From NCBI GenBank assembly GCA_945862325.1, contig CAMAXZ010000001.1, forward strand, positions 62,001-126,000: a DNA stretch of 64,000 nt, given 5' to 3'. The position numbers and the translations under genes are program-made. This stretch comes from Klebsiella pneumoniae (lineage in GTDB: Bacteria > Myxococcota_A > UBA796 > SXON01). Each line of letters starts with the position of its first letter. Position 1 is the stretch's first letter. The notes beneath the pieces are model-generated. The model ran no database searches. It worked only from the letters and a program-made list of their open reading frames with translations, and was not told the origin of the DNA. Of the stretch, positions 50,245 to 59,226 are shown one piece after another.

Positions 50245-52428
50245 GTGGTGCTGTTGCTCGCGCTCCTGGGCTGCGGCTCGGGGATCAAGAGCGGTCCGCC
50301 CGGCGCCACCCTTGGTGAGGCGTGCGGGGACGATGCGTGCGCGCGCGGGCTCGTGTGCACGCAGGCCGGCGTGTGCGCCCTCCCGGGGGACGTCGGCACG
50401 ACCGACGCCGGCGAGGACTGCTCGGCGACGGCCGAGTGCGCGTGGGGGCTGGTCTGCGCGAGCGACAACGTGTGCGGCGAGCCGGGCGGCGCCGGCACCG
50501 GCGACGATGGGGCGGCGTGCGACGACGACGCCGACTGTCAGGCCGGCTTCGCGTGCGACGGCGGCGCGTGCGTCGACCTCGCGATCCCGTTCTGGGAGGG
50601 CGGCGACTGCCCGGAAGACGAGGAAGGGGGCGACTTCTACCCCCTGTTCGACATCCCCGACCTCCCCGCCTCGGGGATGATCGACTTCTACGGCCTGCCG
50701 TTCCCCAACGACACCCGCCGCGACGTCGACGGGCGCCCCGACTGGTCGGGCCACCCGCACCCCGGCGACGCGGGGCCCTCGGTCGCCGCGCTGATCGCGC
50801 ACCTGGAGTCGACGCGCGTGGGCTTTCCCACCAACCCCACGGTGTTCTTCCGGTTCAACCGGGCGCACGACGTGTCGACCATCACGATGTTGCGCGACGA
50901 CGCGACGGTGCACTTCGTCAGCCTCGACGCCGACGCCCCCGACTACGGCGAGCTCGGCGCGGCGCAATACTTCACGCGTCACGGGCGCGGCCGGTACATC
51001 TGCCGCAACTGGCTCGGCGTGACGGTCTGGGACGGCGAGCCGCTTCAGCCGGAGCACACGTACGCGGTCTACCTGACCGCGGGCATCACCGATACGGCCG
51101 GCCAGGCCGCCACGCGCGACACGGGCTTCCGCGCCGTGATGGGCGTCGAGCGCCCGCCGGACACGACGGTCGGCAAGGCCTGGGACGCCTACGCGCCGTT
51201 CCGCGCGTACGTCGCCGATCGTGGCCTCGACGCGGCGTCGATCGTGGGGGCCGCGGTGTTCACCACGGGGACGCCCACCTCGGGCGACCGTCAGCTCCGC
51301 GACGCCGCCGCGGTGCCGACGGTGTCCGACGTCACGCGCTGCGACACCTCCGTCCTCAGCCCGTGTGACGATGGCGGCGTGCGCGCCTGTGAGGCGGCCC
51401 CTCCGGACGCGCACGAGCTTCACGCTCGCGCGACCCTGCCGCGGTACCGCGCCCTCGGCGGGCCCGTCAGCTTCGACGCGACGTTCCGCCCGCAGGCCGT
51501 CGGCACGGAAGAGGTGTGCCTGTCGATCACCGTGCCGGACGGGGCGCCCCCCGACGAGGGCTGGCCGGTGGCGATCGTCGCCGGCGACGCGGGGGGGAGC
51601 TTCCGCGACGCGGCGCGCGCCGGCCTCGCGGCCGAGCTCGCGGCGGCGGGCGTCGCCACGATCGGCTTCGAGCTCGCCGGCGAAGGCGCGCGCGTCGACG
51701 CGGGCGTGGCCGCCGGCGCGGCGGTGCCCACGAGCCCGCTCGCGTGGCTCGGCAACGCGCAGCAGGCCACGGCCGATCTCTACGCGCTCCAGGCGCTCGT
51801 GAGCGGGTGGTCGATCGAGGCCGACGAGAGCCCCACCGGCGCGGCGCTTCGGTTCGACGCGTCCGCGGTGACGCTCATCGGCGCGGGGGAGGGCGCCGCG
51901 GCCGCGGGGCGGGCGTTGCCGCGTTCGCCGGACGGCGTCGCGTCCGCGGTGCTCGGCGATCCCCCCGGCCTGCGCATCACCCAGCTCGAGGGCACACGGT
52001 CGCTCAACCTCGACGCGCAGTCGGCGCTCGCGGACTCGAACCTGACGCGCTGGTCGCCGGCGATGGCGCTGTTCCAGGCGGTGATGGAGCCCGCGGACCC
52101 GATCGTGTCCGCGCTCGCGATCGTCCGCGAACCGCCGCTCTCCTCGCGCCACCTGTTCGTGGCGCAGGGGATCGACGCGCCGACGGCGCCGACCACGGCG
52201 TTCGTGCGCGCCGCGTCGATCCCCGTCGCGGGCGCCATCCTCGTCGACACGGATCAGTCCACCACGGCGTTGCCGGCCACCGAGAACGCCGTGACCGACG
52301 ACGGCCTCCGGACCGCGGCGAGCGTGCAGTACGACGGCGGCCGGGACACCGTGTTCGACGTCGCCCGGGCCGACGTGGTGCGGTTCGTCGTCAGTGGGAC
52401 GACGGGGGCCCCGACGATCGGGGAGTGA
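50245..52428 (+). CDS. Large lipoprotein with Cys-rich repeats and degenerate hydrolase domain
   Basis: A 727-residue lipoprotein (LALLGC). Residues 20-115 carry three short Cys repeats (CGDDACARGLVC, CSATAECAWGLVC, CDDDADCQAGFAC) followed by a Dickkopf- or EGF-like spacing. The middle (IDFYGLPFPNDTRRD; RVGFPTNPTVFFRFN) resembles the N-terminal domain of large bacterial virulence-factor lipases. The C-terminal half is alpha/beta-hydrolase-like, but its elbow reads TLIGAGEGAAAAG, with Gly for the nucleophilic Ser. It likely binds but does not cut. GTG 50245 or 50248 may be the start. Its 3' end overlaps the convergent gene by 38 bases. Confidence 0.78.
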   Translation: MVLLLALLGCGSGIKSGPPGATLGEACGDDACARGLVCTQAGVCALPGDVGTTDAGEDCSATAECAWGLVCASDNVCGEPGGAGTGDDGAACDDDADCQAGFACDGGACVDLAIPFWEGGDCPEDEEGGDFYPLFDIPDLPASGMIDFYGLPFPNDTRRDVDGRPDWSGHPHPGDAGPSVAALIAHLESTRVGFPTNPTVFFRFNRAHDVSTITMLRDDATVHFVSLDADAPDYGELGAAQYFTRHGRGRYICRNWLGVTVWDGEPLQPEHTYAVYLTAGITDTAGQAATRDTGFRAVMGVERPPDTTVGKAWDAYAPFRAYVADRGLDAASIVGAAVFTTGTPTSGDRQLRDAAAVPTVSDVTRCDTSVLSPCDDGGVRACEAAPPDAHELHARATLPRYRALGGPVSFDATFRPQAVGTEEVCLSITVPDGAPPDEGWPVAIVAGDAGGSFRDAARAGLAAELAAAGVATIGFELAGEGARVDAGVAAGAAVPTSPLAWLGNAQQATADLYALQALVSGWSIEADESPTGAALRFDASAVTLIGAGEGAAAAGRALPRSPDGVASAVLGDPPGLRITQLEGTRSLNLDAQSALADSNLTRWSPAMALFQAVMEPADPIVSALAIVREPPLSSRHLFVAQGIDAPTAPTTAFVRAASIPVAGAILVDTDQSTTALPATENAVTDDGLRTAASVQYDGGRDTVFDVARADVVRFVVSGTTGAPTIGE

Positions 52429-52855
52429 CCCCGGCCTCTCGCGGGGCGAGCAGGGCCGCGGCGACGTCGCGCGGGGGGAGCGCGAGCCGCATCGGCGGCA
52501 GCGGCCGCGCGCGCCCGAGCGACAGCGACACGACGTCCTCGCCGGCGACGACCCCGTCGTTGTCGTCGTCGCACCCGTAGCGGAGCACCTGGTCGTTCAC
52601 CGCCGGGTAGACGACGTGCAGCACGCCGGCGGACGCCCGGGTGGAGATCGTCGCGCTGGTCGCGCCCGTCGCGCGCACCTCGGCGAGGACCGACCCCGCA
52701 CACACGCCGCGCAGGTGCGCTTCGAGCACGTAGTGCGGGGTCAGCGGGGGCGGGCGATCCGGACCTTCGGCGGCCCGGAGCGGCGCCGGCGGGGGCGGCT
52801 CGGGCGCCGGGGCCGCGGCCACGAGGCACGCGGCGAGCCAGAGCAGCAGCGTCAC
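52391..52855 (-). CDS. Small exported protein with calcium-type loop
   Basis: A 154-residue protein with a short hydrophobic N-terminus (TLLLWLAACLVAAAP), either a lipoprotein signal at LAAC or a cleaved one. A Pro-rich linker follows, then a beta-rich region with CAGSV and CDDDNDGVVAGEDVV, where the DxDNDG loop resembles a calcium site. It starts one base after the end of the molybdopterin oxidoreductase gene on the same strand, so it is probably transcribed with it. Function unknown. Confidence 0.65.
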   Translation of the reverse strand: MTLLLWLAACLVAAAPAPEPPPPAPLRAAEGPDRPPPLTPHYVLEAHLRGVCAGSVLAEVRATGATSATISTRASAGVLHVVYPAVNDQVLRYGCDDDNDGVVAGEDVVSLSLGRARPLPPMRLALPPRDVAAALLAPREAGVTPRSSGPPSSH

Positions 52856-52856
52856 C

Positions 52857-54896
52857 TCAGACGGGCTCGACGCGGCACGCGAGGCCGTTCCACGCGGCGG
52901 TCCCGGTCAGCGGATCGAGGACGTCCGCCGGGATCAAGGCGGCGACGTCCGCGGCGTGGCCGGCGGGGAGGTCGACCACGCCGGCGCGGAGGGCGGGGTC
53001 GAGGCGCACCGCGGCCTCGCACGCGCCGAAGGCCGTGCGCACCCGGACGCGCGCGCCGTCGGCGAACCCGGCGTCGGGGTGCAGGCCCACCCCAGGGTCG
53101 GCGGCGTCCGCCGGGCGGTCGAACGCGCGGAGGGCGGCGTCGCGGCTCGCGCTCGTGAGGAGGCGGAGGGGCAGCTCGGCGGGCGTCTCCGGCGCGCTCA
53201 GCGCCGCGAGGGCGTCGGCGATCGGCGTCGGCAGCAGGTCGAGCCGCCCGTGCGCGTGGGAGACGCGCCAGACCGCGCGATCCACCTCGCCATGGTACGA
53301 CCCGTGCTGCGCGGCGCGCACGTCCGCCAGGGACACCGGGCCGACCGCGGACAACACGCGCTCTTCCCAACGTTCGAGGTCGGAGGTGGCGAGGAGCTGC
53401 CCCGCGGCGAGCAGGTGGGCGCCGTGGGCCCCGCCGCGCCACATCGGGCCGATCCGCCCCGCGAGGTCGCGCAGGATGTCGGCGCACGGCCGGGCCTCGC
53501 CCGGCGCGGCGACGAGGGCCTCGGTGTGCTGCAGGAGGCGCATGGGGAGGATCGAAGTGTCGTGGAGGTGGCCGTCGGCGCGCTCCCACGCGTGTACGGT
53601 CGGCAGCACCCAATGCGCGGCGCGCGTGGTGGCCGTGTCGGCGAGGTCGATCGCGACGAGGAGCTCGAGGTCGCGCAGGGCGGCCCGGATGGGCTCGCCG
53701 CCCGGCAGGTCGCGGAGCGGGTCGGCCTGCACCGTGATCAGCGCGCGGAGGGCGTCGCCGCCCGTGGCGGCGGCGTCCTGCGCGAGCGCGGCCTCCGGCG
53801 CCTGAAGGAGCAGCAAGGGGTGTGCGGTGGACCGCGTATGGGGCGCGCGCTCGGTCTGGAGCTGCCGCAGCACGGGAAAGAGGTCGACCGCGCCTCGGTT
53901 TTCGTAGAGCCCGCCGGGCCGCATCACGTTGGCGGTGAGCGCGTGCAGGACGAGCAGGGCCCACGCGGTGAGGGTGCCGTGGGTCGACGCGAGGGCCTGC
54001 GGGCTCTTGTGGGCGACCGCCATCGCGGCGCGCGAGAACTTCAGCGCGACACCGCCGATGTCGCCGCTCGGGACGCCGCAGATCTCGGCGCAGCGCTCGA
54101 TCGTCCACGGGGCGAGCGCCTCGCGCAACGGCGCGAGCGGGGTGCAGTGGTCGTCGGTGAACTGGGTGTCGCGCCAGTCGTTGTCGAGGATGGCCCGGAC
54201 CATGCCGAGCACGAACCACAGCTCGGTGCCCGGAAGGACGCGGTGATGCTGGTCGGCGGTGGCCGCGAGCGCGGTGCGGCGGGGGTCCACGGCGATGAGC
54301 TTCGTGCCCTTGGTGCGGCGCGAGAAGGCGAGGTCTGCGGCGAGGTTCCGCCCGGACTGGAGGGGCCCCCAGCCCTGCGCTTCCTGGTTCGCGCCGAGCA
54401 GCACGACGTAGTGGGCGCGCCCCACGTCGGACTGCAGGGCGACCGGGTGGCCGAGGACCAGCTCACACGCCCGGACCCACGGCCCGCCGAGCGTCGGCAG
54501 CGGAGAATAGAGGTTCGACGTGCCTTGCTGGAGGGCGAACGCGAGCGTGCGCACGAGCCCCTTCGAGTCGAGCCCCACCGGCGCGCCCGCGTGGACGCCG
54601 ACCGCGCCCGCTCCGCCGCGCGCGCGGATCGCCTTCCAACGGGCGGCGATGTCGGTGAGGGCTTCGTCCCACGTCGCCTCCTGCCAGGCGTCGCCGACCC
54701 GGCGCCGCGGGCGGAGGATTCGCCGCGCGTCGTCCCGCGCGCCGATCGAACCCTCGCAGACCCCGCACGTGCCGTGCCGGCCCATCGGGTGCTCGGGATC
54801 GACCTTCAACGATACGATCCGGTCGCCCTCGACGTGGGCCTGAAGGCCCGCGCCGCACTCGGTCAACCGACACCAGGTGCTCTTCTGCTCGCTCAT
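52857..54896 (-). CDS. Molybdopterin-dependent oxidoreductase (formate dehydrogenase/nitrate reductase type)
   Basis: A 679-residue enzyme of the bis-MGD family, cytosolic (no Tat signal). Near the N-terminus Cys9, Cys14, Cys44 and Cys47 replace the usual C-x2-C-x3-C...C of the 4Fe-4S site. VRACEL has the R-x-C arrangement that supplies the metal-ligand Cys in NapA-type enzymes. ATWDEALTDIAARW, VVLLGANQEAQGWGP, KLIAVDPRRTA and the C-terminal dinucleotide-binding domain (VRVRTAFGACEA; GLACRVEPV) are typical. It overlaps the thiolase gene by four bases. The substrate is unknown; loss of two canonical Cys positions casts doubt on the cluster. Confidence 0.85.
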   Translation of the reverse strand: MSEQKSTWCRLTECGAGLQAHVEGDRIVSLKVDPEHPMGRHGTCGVCEGSIGARDDARRILRPRRRVGDAWQEATWDEALTDIAARWKAIRARGGAGAVGVHAGAPVGLDSKGLVRTLAFALQQGTSNLYSPLPTLGGPWVRACELVLGHPVALQSDVGRAHYVVLLGANQEAQGWGPLQSGRNLAADLAFSRRTKGTKLIAVDPRRTALAATADQHHRVLPGTELWFVLGMVRAILDNDWRDTQFTDDHCTPLAPLREALAPWTIERCAEICGVPSGDIGGVALKFSRAAMAVAHKSPQALASTHGTLTAWALLVLHALTANVMRPGGLYENRGAVDLFPVLRQLQTERAPHTRSTAHPLLLLQAPEAALAQDAAATGGDALRALITVQADPLRDLPGGEPIRAALRDLELLVAIDLADTATTRAAHWVLPTVHAWERADGHLHDTSILPMRLLQHTEALVAAPGEARPCADILRDLAGRIGPMWRGGAHGAHLLAAGQLLATSDLERWEERVLSAVGPVSLADVRAAQHGSYHGEVDRAVWRVSHAHGRLDLLPTPIADALAALSAPETPAELPLRLLTSASRDAALRAFDRPADAADPGVGLHPDAGFADGARVRVRTAFGACEAAVRLDPALRAGVVDLPAGHAADVAALIPADVLDPLTGTAAWNGLACRVEPV

Positions 54897-56047
54897 GCGT
54901 CCACCCGCTCGATGAGGGTCGCCGTTGCCTGTCCGAATCCAATGCACATCGTGACCAGGCCCCGGCGGCCGCCCGTCCGCTCGAGCACGCCGAGCAGGGT
55001 GGCGAACAGCCGGGCGCCGGACGCCCCGAGGGGATGACCGAGGGCGATCGCGCCTCCGTGGATGTTCACGCGCCGCTCGTCCGCGCCGAGCTCGGCGCAG
55101 AAGGCGAGGGGAACACTGGCGAACGCCTCATTGACCTCGATGGCGTCGATCGTGTCGAGCGACCACCCCGCCGTGGCGAGGGCCTTGCGCGTCGCGGGCA
55201 TGGGGCCGGTCAACATGAGGGTGGGGTCGACCCCGGCGGTGGCCATCGCGACCACGCGCGCGCGCGGGCGCAGGCCGAGCGCGTCGACGGCGCGATCGGA
55301 CGCGAGCACGACCGCGGCCGCGCCGTCGCTGATCGGCGAGCTCGATCCCGCGGTGACGACGCCGTCGGACTGGAAGGCGGGCTTCAGCCCGGAGAGCCGC
55401 TCGAGCGAGGTGTCGCGGCGCACGCCCTCGTCGCGCGCGAGCGCGCCGTGGGCGAGGGGCACGGGGAGGAGCTCGCGGTCGAAGGCGCCGGCGTCCTGGG
55501 CCGCCGCGGCGCGCTCGTGGCTGCGGAGGCTCCACGCGTCGAGGGCGTCGCGGGAGAGGCCGTAGCGCCGCGCGACGAGCTCCGCGGAGATGCCCTGGGT
55601 CACGAAGGTGGTCCGCCACGACAGCTTCGGGCTCGGCGCCACGGCTTCGCCGCCGAGGAGCGCGTCGCTCCCCATCGGCACGCGCGACATGCTCTCCACG
55701 CCGCCCGCGACGACGAGATCCTGGAAACCGCTCGCGACGCCCATGGCCGCGAAGTTGACCGCCTGCTGCGAGCTGCCGCACATGCGGTTCACGGACACGC
55801 CGGTGACGTCGAAGGGGAGGCCGGCGATGATCGCGGCGTTGCGCGCGATGTTCAGGCCCTGTTCGCCGACCTGGGTGACGCAGCCGAGGATCACGTCCTC
55901 CACGCGGTCGGCCGGCACGCCGCACCGCGCGAGCAGCGGGACGAGCGGCAGCGCGGCCAGCTCGTCGGCGCGGAGGCCGGCGAGCGCGCCGCCGCGGCGC
56001 CCGAAGGGCGTCCGTGCCGCGTCGACGATCCATGCGTTTCCAGCCAC
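54893..56047 (-). CDS. Thiolase (acetyl-CoA acyltransferase)
   Basis: A 384-residue thiolase. The acyl-accepting Cys90 lies in NRMCGSSQQAV, the catalytic His in NIHGGAIALGHPLGASG, and the second Cys in TMCIGFGQAT. GVESMSRVPMG is also typical. It could cleave 3-ketoacyl-CoA in beta-oxidation or make acetoacetyl-CoA; the family features fit the degradative kind. Its stop overlaps the start of the molybdopterin enzyme gene, a partnership without an obvious textbook pathway. Confidence 0.92.
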   Translation of the reverse strand: MAGNAWIVDAARTPFGRRGGALAGLRADELAALPLVPLLARCGVPADRVEDVILGCVTQVGEQGLNIARNAAIIAGLPFDVTGVSVNRMCGSSQQAVNFAAMGVASGFQDLVVAGGVESMSRVPMGSDALLGGEAVAPSPKLSWRTTFVTQGISAELVARRYGLSRDALDAWSLRSHERAAAAQDAGAFDRELLPVPLAHGALARDEGVRRDTSLERLSGLKPAFQSDGVVTAGSSSPISDGAAAVVLASDRAVDALGLRPRARVVAMATAGVDPTLMLTGPMPATRKALATAGWSLDTIDAIEVNEAFASVPLAFCAELGADERRVNIHGGAIALGHPLGASGARLFATLLGVLERTGGRRGLVTMCIGFGQATATLIERVDA

Positions 56048-56133
56048 GGCGTACCCTCAGCCCGGGGAGGTAACCGCTGCGGGGCGCGCGTGGACGCGGA
56101 GCAGGTTACACGGCGCGAGCTGGAGACGTCGTC

Positions 56134-56382
56134 ATGTTCCGCACCGTCCTGTGGGTCCTCGGTGGCATGTTCTGCGCGATGGGGGTGCTCAACCTCTTCT
56201 TCGCGTTCCACACCCCCTTCGGCGGCGGCATGAGCGTCACCATCTCGGCGGTGGGCTGGGACGGCGTGGCCCACGTCACCCCGACCGACAACTTCCCGTT
56301 CGCGCTGCTCGGCGTCGCGCTGGGTCTCCCCATCCTCGTCGGGCTCAACGCGTCGGCCTGGAAGCTGACCGGCGGCTACTGA
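56134..56382 (+). CDS. Small two-helix membrane protein
   Basis: An 82-residue protein with a helix at about 3-27, a soluble loop (VTISAVGWDGVAHVTPTDN) and a second helix at about 55-75. No known motif. It stands alone between the divergent thiolase and nadE, with GGAG before ATG 56134. Function unknown; composition and frame bias support it as a real gene. Confidence 0.6.
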   Translation: MFRTVLWVLGGMFCAMGVLNLFFAFHTPFGGGMSVTISAVGWDGVAHVTPTDNFPFALLGVALGLPILVGLNASAWKLTGGY

Positions 56383-56436
56383 GCGCTCCTCGCGCGTCCG
56401 TCCGAGTGCGGCGGCCCGTGGTGCCGCGGTGAGTCC

Positions 56437-58056
56437 ATGCGCGTCACGCTGATCCAGACCGACCCGATCATCGGGGACTTCACGCGGAACACGCGGATGA
56501 TCCTCGAAGGGTACGCGCTCGCCCGCCGCGAGCGGGCGGTGGTCGCCGTGTCGGGCGAGCTCGCCGTGTGCGGCTACCCACCGAGGGATCTGCTGGAGCG
56601 GGCGGACTTCCTGGACGCGTGCGCCGCCGCGGCCGACGCCGTCGTGGCCGGCACCGCGGACGGCGGCCCGGTGCTCGTGTTCGGCGCCCCGTGGCGCGCC
56701 GACGGGCGCCTCCACAACGCGGCGGTCGTCGCCCACGACGGGCGCGTGGTGGCGGTCGTTCCGAAGTCGCTCCTCCCCAACTACGACGTGTTCGACGAGC
56801 GGCGGTACTTCAGCCCCGGCCACAACCCGGGCGTCATCGCCGTGGCAGGGCTCCGGCTCGGCGTCACCGTGTGCGAAGACCTCTGGAACGACCCGGAGCT
56901 CACGCCGGACCGCCGCTACGACCTCGACCCCGTGTCGCGCCTCGTCGGCGCCGACCTCGTGGTCAACCTCTCGGCTTCGCCGTTTCATGCTGGCAAGGTA
57001 CGTCTTCGTCGATCCCTGCTCGCGCGGGTGGCGGCGCGCGTCGGCGCCCCGGTCGTCTACGTCAACCAGGTCGGGGGCAACGACGAGCTGTTGTTCGACG
57101 GGCGGAGCTTCGCCGTGGGCGCCGACGGTCGGCTGCTCGGGGAGGCCGCCGCCTGCGCGCCGGACGCGCGCACGGTCGACACCGACGGCGTCGCGGCGTG
57201 CGCGCCGCTCGTGACGTTCGAGGAGGAGGTTCACGACGCGCTCGTCATGGGCATCCGCGACTACGCCGCCCGCTGCGGCTTCCGCCGCGCGTTGGTCGGG
57301 TTGAGCGGCGGCATCGACAGCGCGCTCGTCGCCGTCCTGGCGGCGCGCGCGCTCGGTCCGGCGAACGTGCTCGGCGTCGGGCTGCCGGGCCCATTCTCTT
57401 CCGAGGGCTCGGTCACCGACGCTCGCCGACTCGCCGCCAACCTGGGCATCCGCTTCGAGCTCGTGCCGATCGTCCCGATCGTCGACGCGTTCCTTCACGC
57501 GCTCGACACGGGGCCGCTGGCGGGCCAACCGCGCGACGTGACCGAAGAGAACCTCCAGGCGCGCACGCGCGGCACGCTGCTGATGGCGATCTCGAACAAG
57601 CTCGGCCACCTGCTGCTCACGACCGGCAACAAGTCGGAGATGGCGGTCGGCTACTGCACGTTGTACGGCGACATGAACGGGGGGTTGGCCGTCGTGGCAG
57701 ACCTGTTCAAAACGGAGGTATATCGCCTCTCGCGTTGGATCAATCGCGACGGCGAGGTCATCCCGCAGGCGACGCTCGACAAGGCCCCGTCGGCCGAGCT
57801 GGCCCCGAACCAGACGGATCAGGACTCGCTCCCGCCGTACGAGGTGCTCGACGCGATCCTCCGCGCCTACGTCGAGGGGCGCGTGTCGCCGGACGCCATC
57901 GTCGCGCTCGGGCACGACCGCGCCCTGGTGGAGCGCGTCGTGCGCCTGGTCGTTCAGAGCGAGTACAAGCGGTGGCAGGCTGCGCCCGCGCTTCGGGTGA
58001 GCCCGCGCGCCTTCGGCACCGGCCGCCGGCTTCCGCTCGCCCAGAAGTGGCGCTGA
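56437..58056 (+). CDS. nadE: Glutamine-dependent NAD+ synthetase
   Basis: A 539-residue two-domain enzyme making NAD from deamido-NAD with ammonia drawn from glutamine. The N-terminal glutaminase (nitrilase fold) has the Glu in SGELAVCGYPPRDL, the Lys in VVPKSLLPNYDVFDE and the Cys in GVTVCEDLW. The C-terminal synthetase has the P-loop LVGLSGGIDSALVAV and LLTTGNKSEMAVGYCT. Length is normal. It ends eight bases before the prenyl-synthase-like gene, which is probably cotranscribed. Confidence 0.95.
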   Translation: MRVTLIQTDPIIGDFTRNTRMILEGYALARRERAVVAVSGELAVCGYPPRDLLERADFLDACAAAADAVVAGTADGGPVLVFGAPWRADGRLHNAAVVAHDGRVVAVVPKSLLPNYDVFDERRYFSPGHNPGVIAVAGLRLGVTVCEDLWNDPELTPDRRYDLDPVSRLVGADLVVNLSASPFHAGKVRLRRSLLARVAARVGAPVVYVNQVGGNDELLFDGRSFAVGADGRLLGEAAACAPDARTVDTDGVAACAPLVTFEEEVHDALVMGIRDYAARCGFRRALVGLSGGIDSALVAVLAARALGPANVLGVGLPGPFSSEGSVTDARRLAANLGIRFELVPIVPIVDAFLHALDTGPLAGQPRDVTEENLQARTRGTLLMAISNKLGHLLLTTGNKSEMAVGYCTLYGDMNGGLAVVADLFKTEVYRLSRWINRDGEVIPQATLDKAPSAELAPNQTDQDSLPPYEVLDAILRAYVEGRVSPDAIVALGHDRALVERVVRLVVQSEYKRWQAAPALRVSPRAFGTGRRLPLAQKWR

Positions 58057-58063
58057 GCCGCCC

Positions 58064-59110
58064 ATGAAGGACGACGGTCGAAGCGGCCGCGGCGGCGCGG
58101 CGCGCCGCGCGCTGATCGCGGAGGTCGAGCGCCTCGCGGGCGATCTGCGCGCGCCGCTCGGCCGTCTCGAGGAGGCGGTCGCCGCCTTGATCGGCGGCGA
58201 GGGGCTCCCCGAGGACCTCGCGCCCGACGCCCTGTTCGAGGGCGGGATCCCGCGGATCCGGCCGGTGCTCGTCGTGCTCGCCTCGCGCGCCGCGGTGGAG
58301 GCGGGCGCGGGGGCCGAAGGCACCTTCGAGGTCGCCGCGATCACCGAGCTCCTGCAGGTGTCGATCGCCCTGCACGACGCGGCGCTCGGGCGTCGCGACG
58401 GTCGCCGGCGGCGCGCCGCGCGACGGGTGCTGCGCGGGGCGACGGCGTGGCTCGGGGCTTCGCACGTCACCTTGCGGGCGATCGAGCTCGCTCGCCGCGT
58501 GCCCGCCCCCGAAGTGATGGGCGAGGCGCTCGACGCCCTGCGGCAGCTCGCCGAGGCCCACGCCGCCGACGAGAGCGCGCGCGACCGCGACCCGACGCCA
58601 GCCGACGCGCTCTACTCGCACGAAGGCCACGCCGGTGTGGTGTTCGCGTTCGCCTGTCGGGCGGGGGGCCGCCTCGCCGGCGCCGACCGCGGCGCGGTCA
58701 CCGCGCTCGGGCGGTACGGGCGGAACGTGGGCGTCGCGTGGCAGCTCGCGGAGGAGCTCGCCGTGTTCGAGCGCGGGGGGCGGGCGCTCGCCGACTTCGC
58801 GTCGTCAGGGCGCCCGAGCTACGTCCTTTCCTGGTCGAACGCGAACGATCGCACCCTCGACGTCGAGTGGCAGGTGCTCGCGCGCTCGGGCGACGTCGCG
58901 CTCGCCGACGTGGTGGCCGCCCGCGTGCGCGCCGTCGGCGGGCTCCAGGCGGCGCGCGAAGCGCTCATGGTGCGCGCATGGGCCGCGCGCGGGGCTCTGG
59001 AGCCCCTCCCGGCCTCCCCGGCGCGCGACGCGCTCGATCGCCTCGCCGCGGTCCTCGCGCGACCAAACCACGAGCCCTCACGACGCGGCGGCCAGCCCGA
59101 CAACCCGTGA
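58064..59110 (+). CDS. Polyprenyl synthetase-like protein lacking both Asp-rich motifs
   Basis: A 348-residue, almost wholly helical protein whose layout follows trans-prenyl diphosphate synthases: a GGIPRIRPVLVVLASRAA stretch where those have GGKRLRP, a helix ITELLQVSIALHDAALGRRD, and DALYSHEGHAGVVFAFACRA where the KT-containing helix lies. The first DDxxD site is reduced to His-Asp105-Ala, and the second is AWQLAEELAVFE with no Asp pair. Without these, magnesium and diphosphate could not be bound in the normal way. It might be a non-catalytic partner, like the small subunits of heteromeric prenyl synthases. Confidence 0.65.
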   Translation: MKDDGRSGRGGAARRALIAEVERLAGDLRAPLGRLEEAVAALIGGEGLPEDLAPDALFEGGIPRIRPVLVVLASRAAVEAGAGAEGTFEVAAITELLQVSIALHDAALGRRDGRRRRAARRVLRGATAWLGASHVTLRAIELARRVPAPEVMGEALDALRQLAEAHAADESARDRDPTPADALYSHEGHAGVVFAFACRAGGRLAGADRGAVTALGRYGRNVGVAWQLAEELAVFERGGRALADFASSGRPSYVLSWSNANDRTLDVEWQVLARSGDVALADVVAARVRAVGGLQAAREALMVRAWAARGALEPLPASPARDALDRLAAVLARPNHEPSRRGGQPDNP

Positions 59111-59226
59111 CGTCAAAATAAGCGGCGATCCTATGAATGATCTCCGCGGAGGCCGACGTCGGGGATGGCGTCCGCCACCCACTTCGTCTATACACGCGGG
59201 CCTTCCCGGCCGCCTCGGAGCTCCTC

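Noticed and set aside
47617..52152. A 1511-codon open frame on the minus strand across the exporter and lipoprotein genes
   Set aside because: It is the mirror of real plus-strand genes with intact ABC motifs. Its composition is Arg/Glu/Asp/His-rich without domains, as expected for an antisense shadow in GC-rich DNA.
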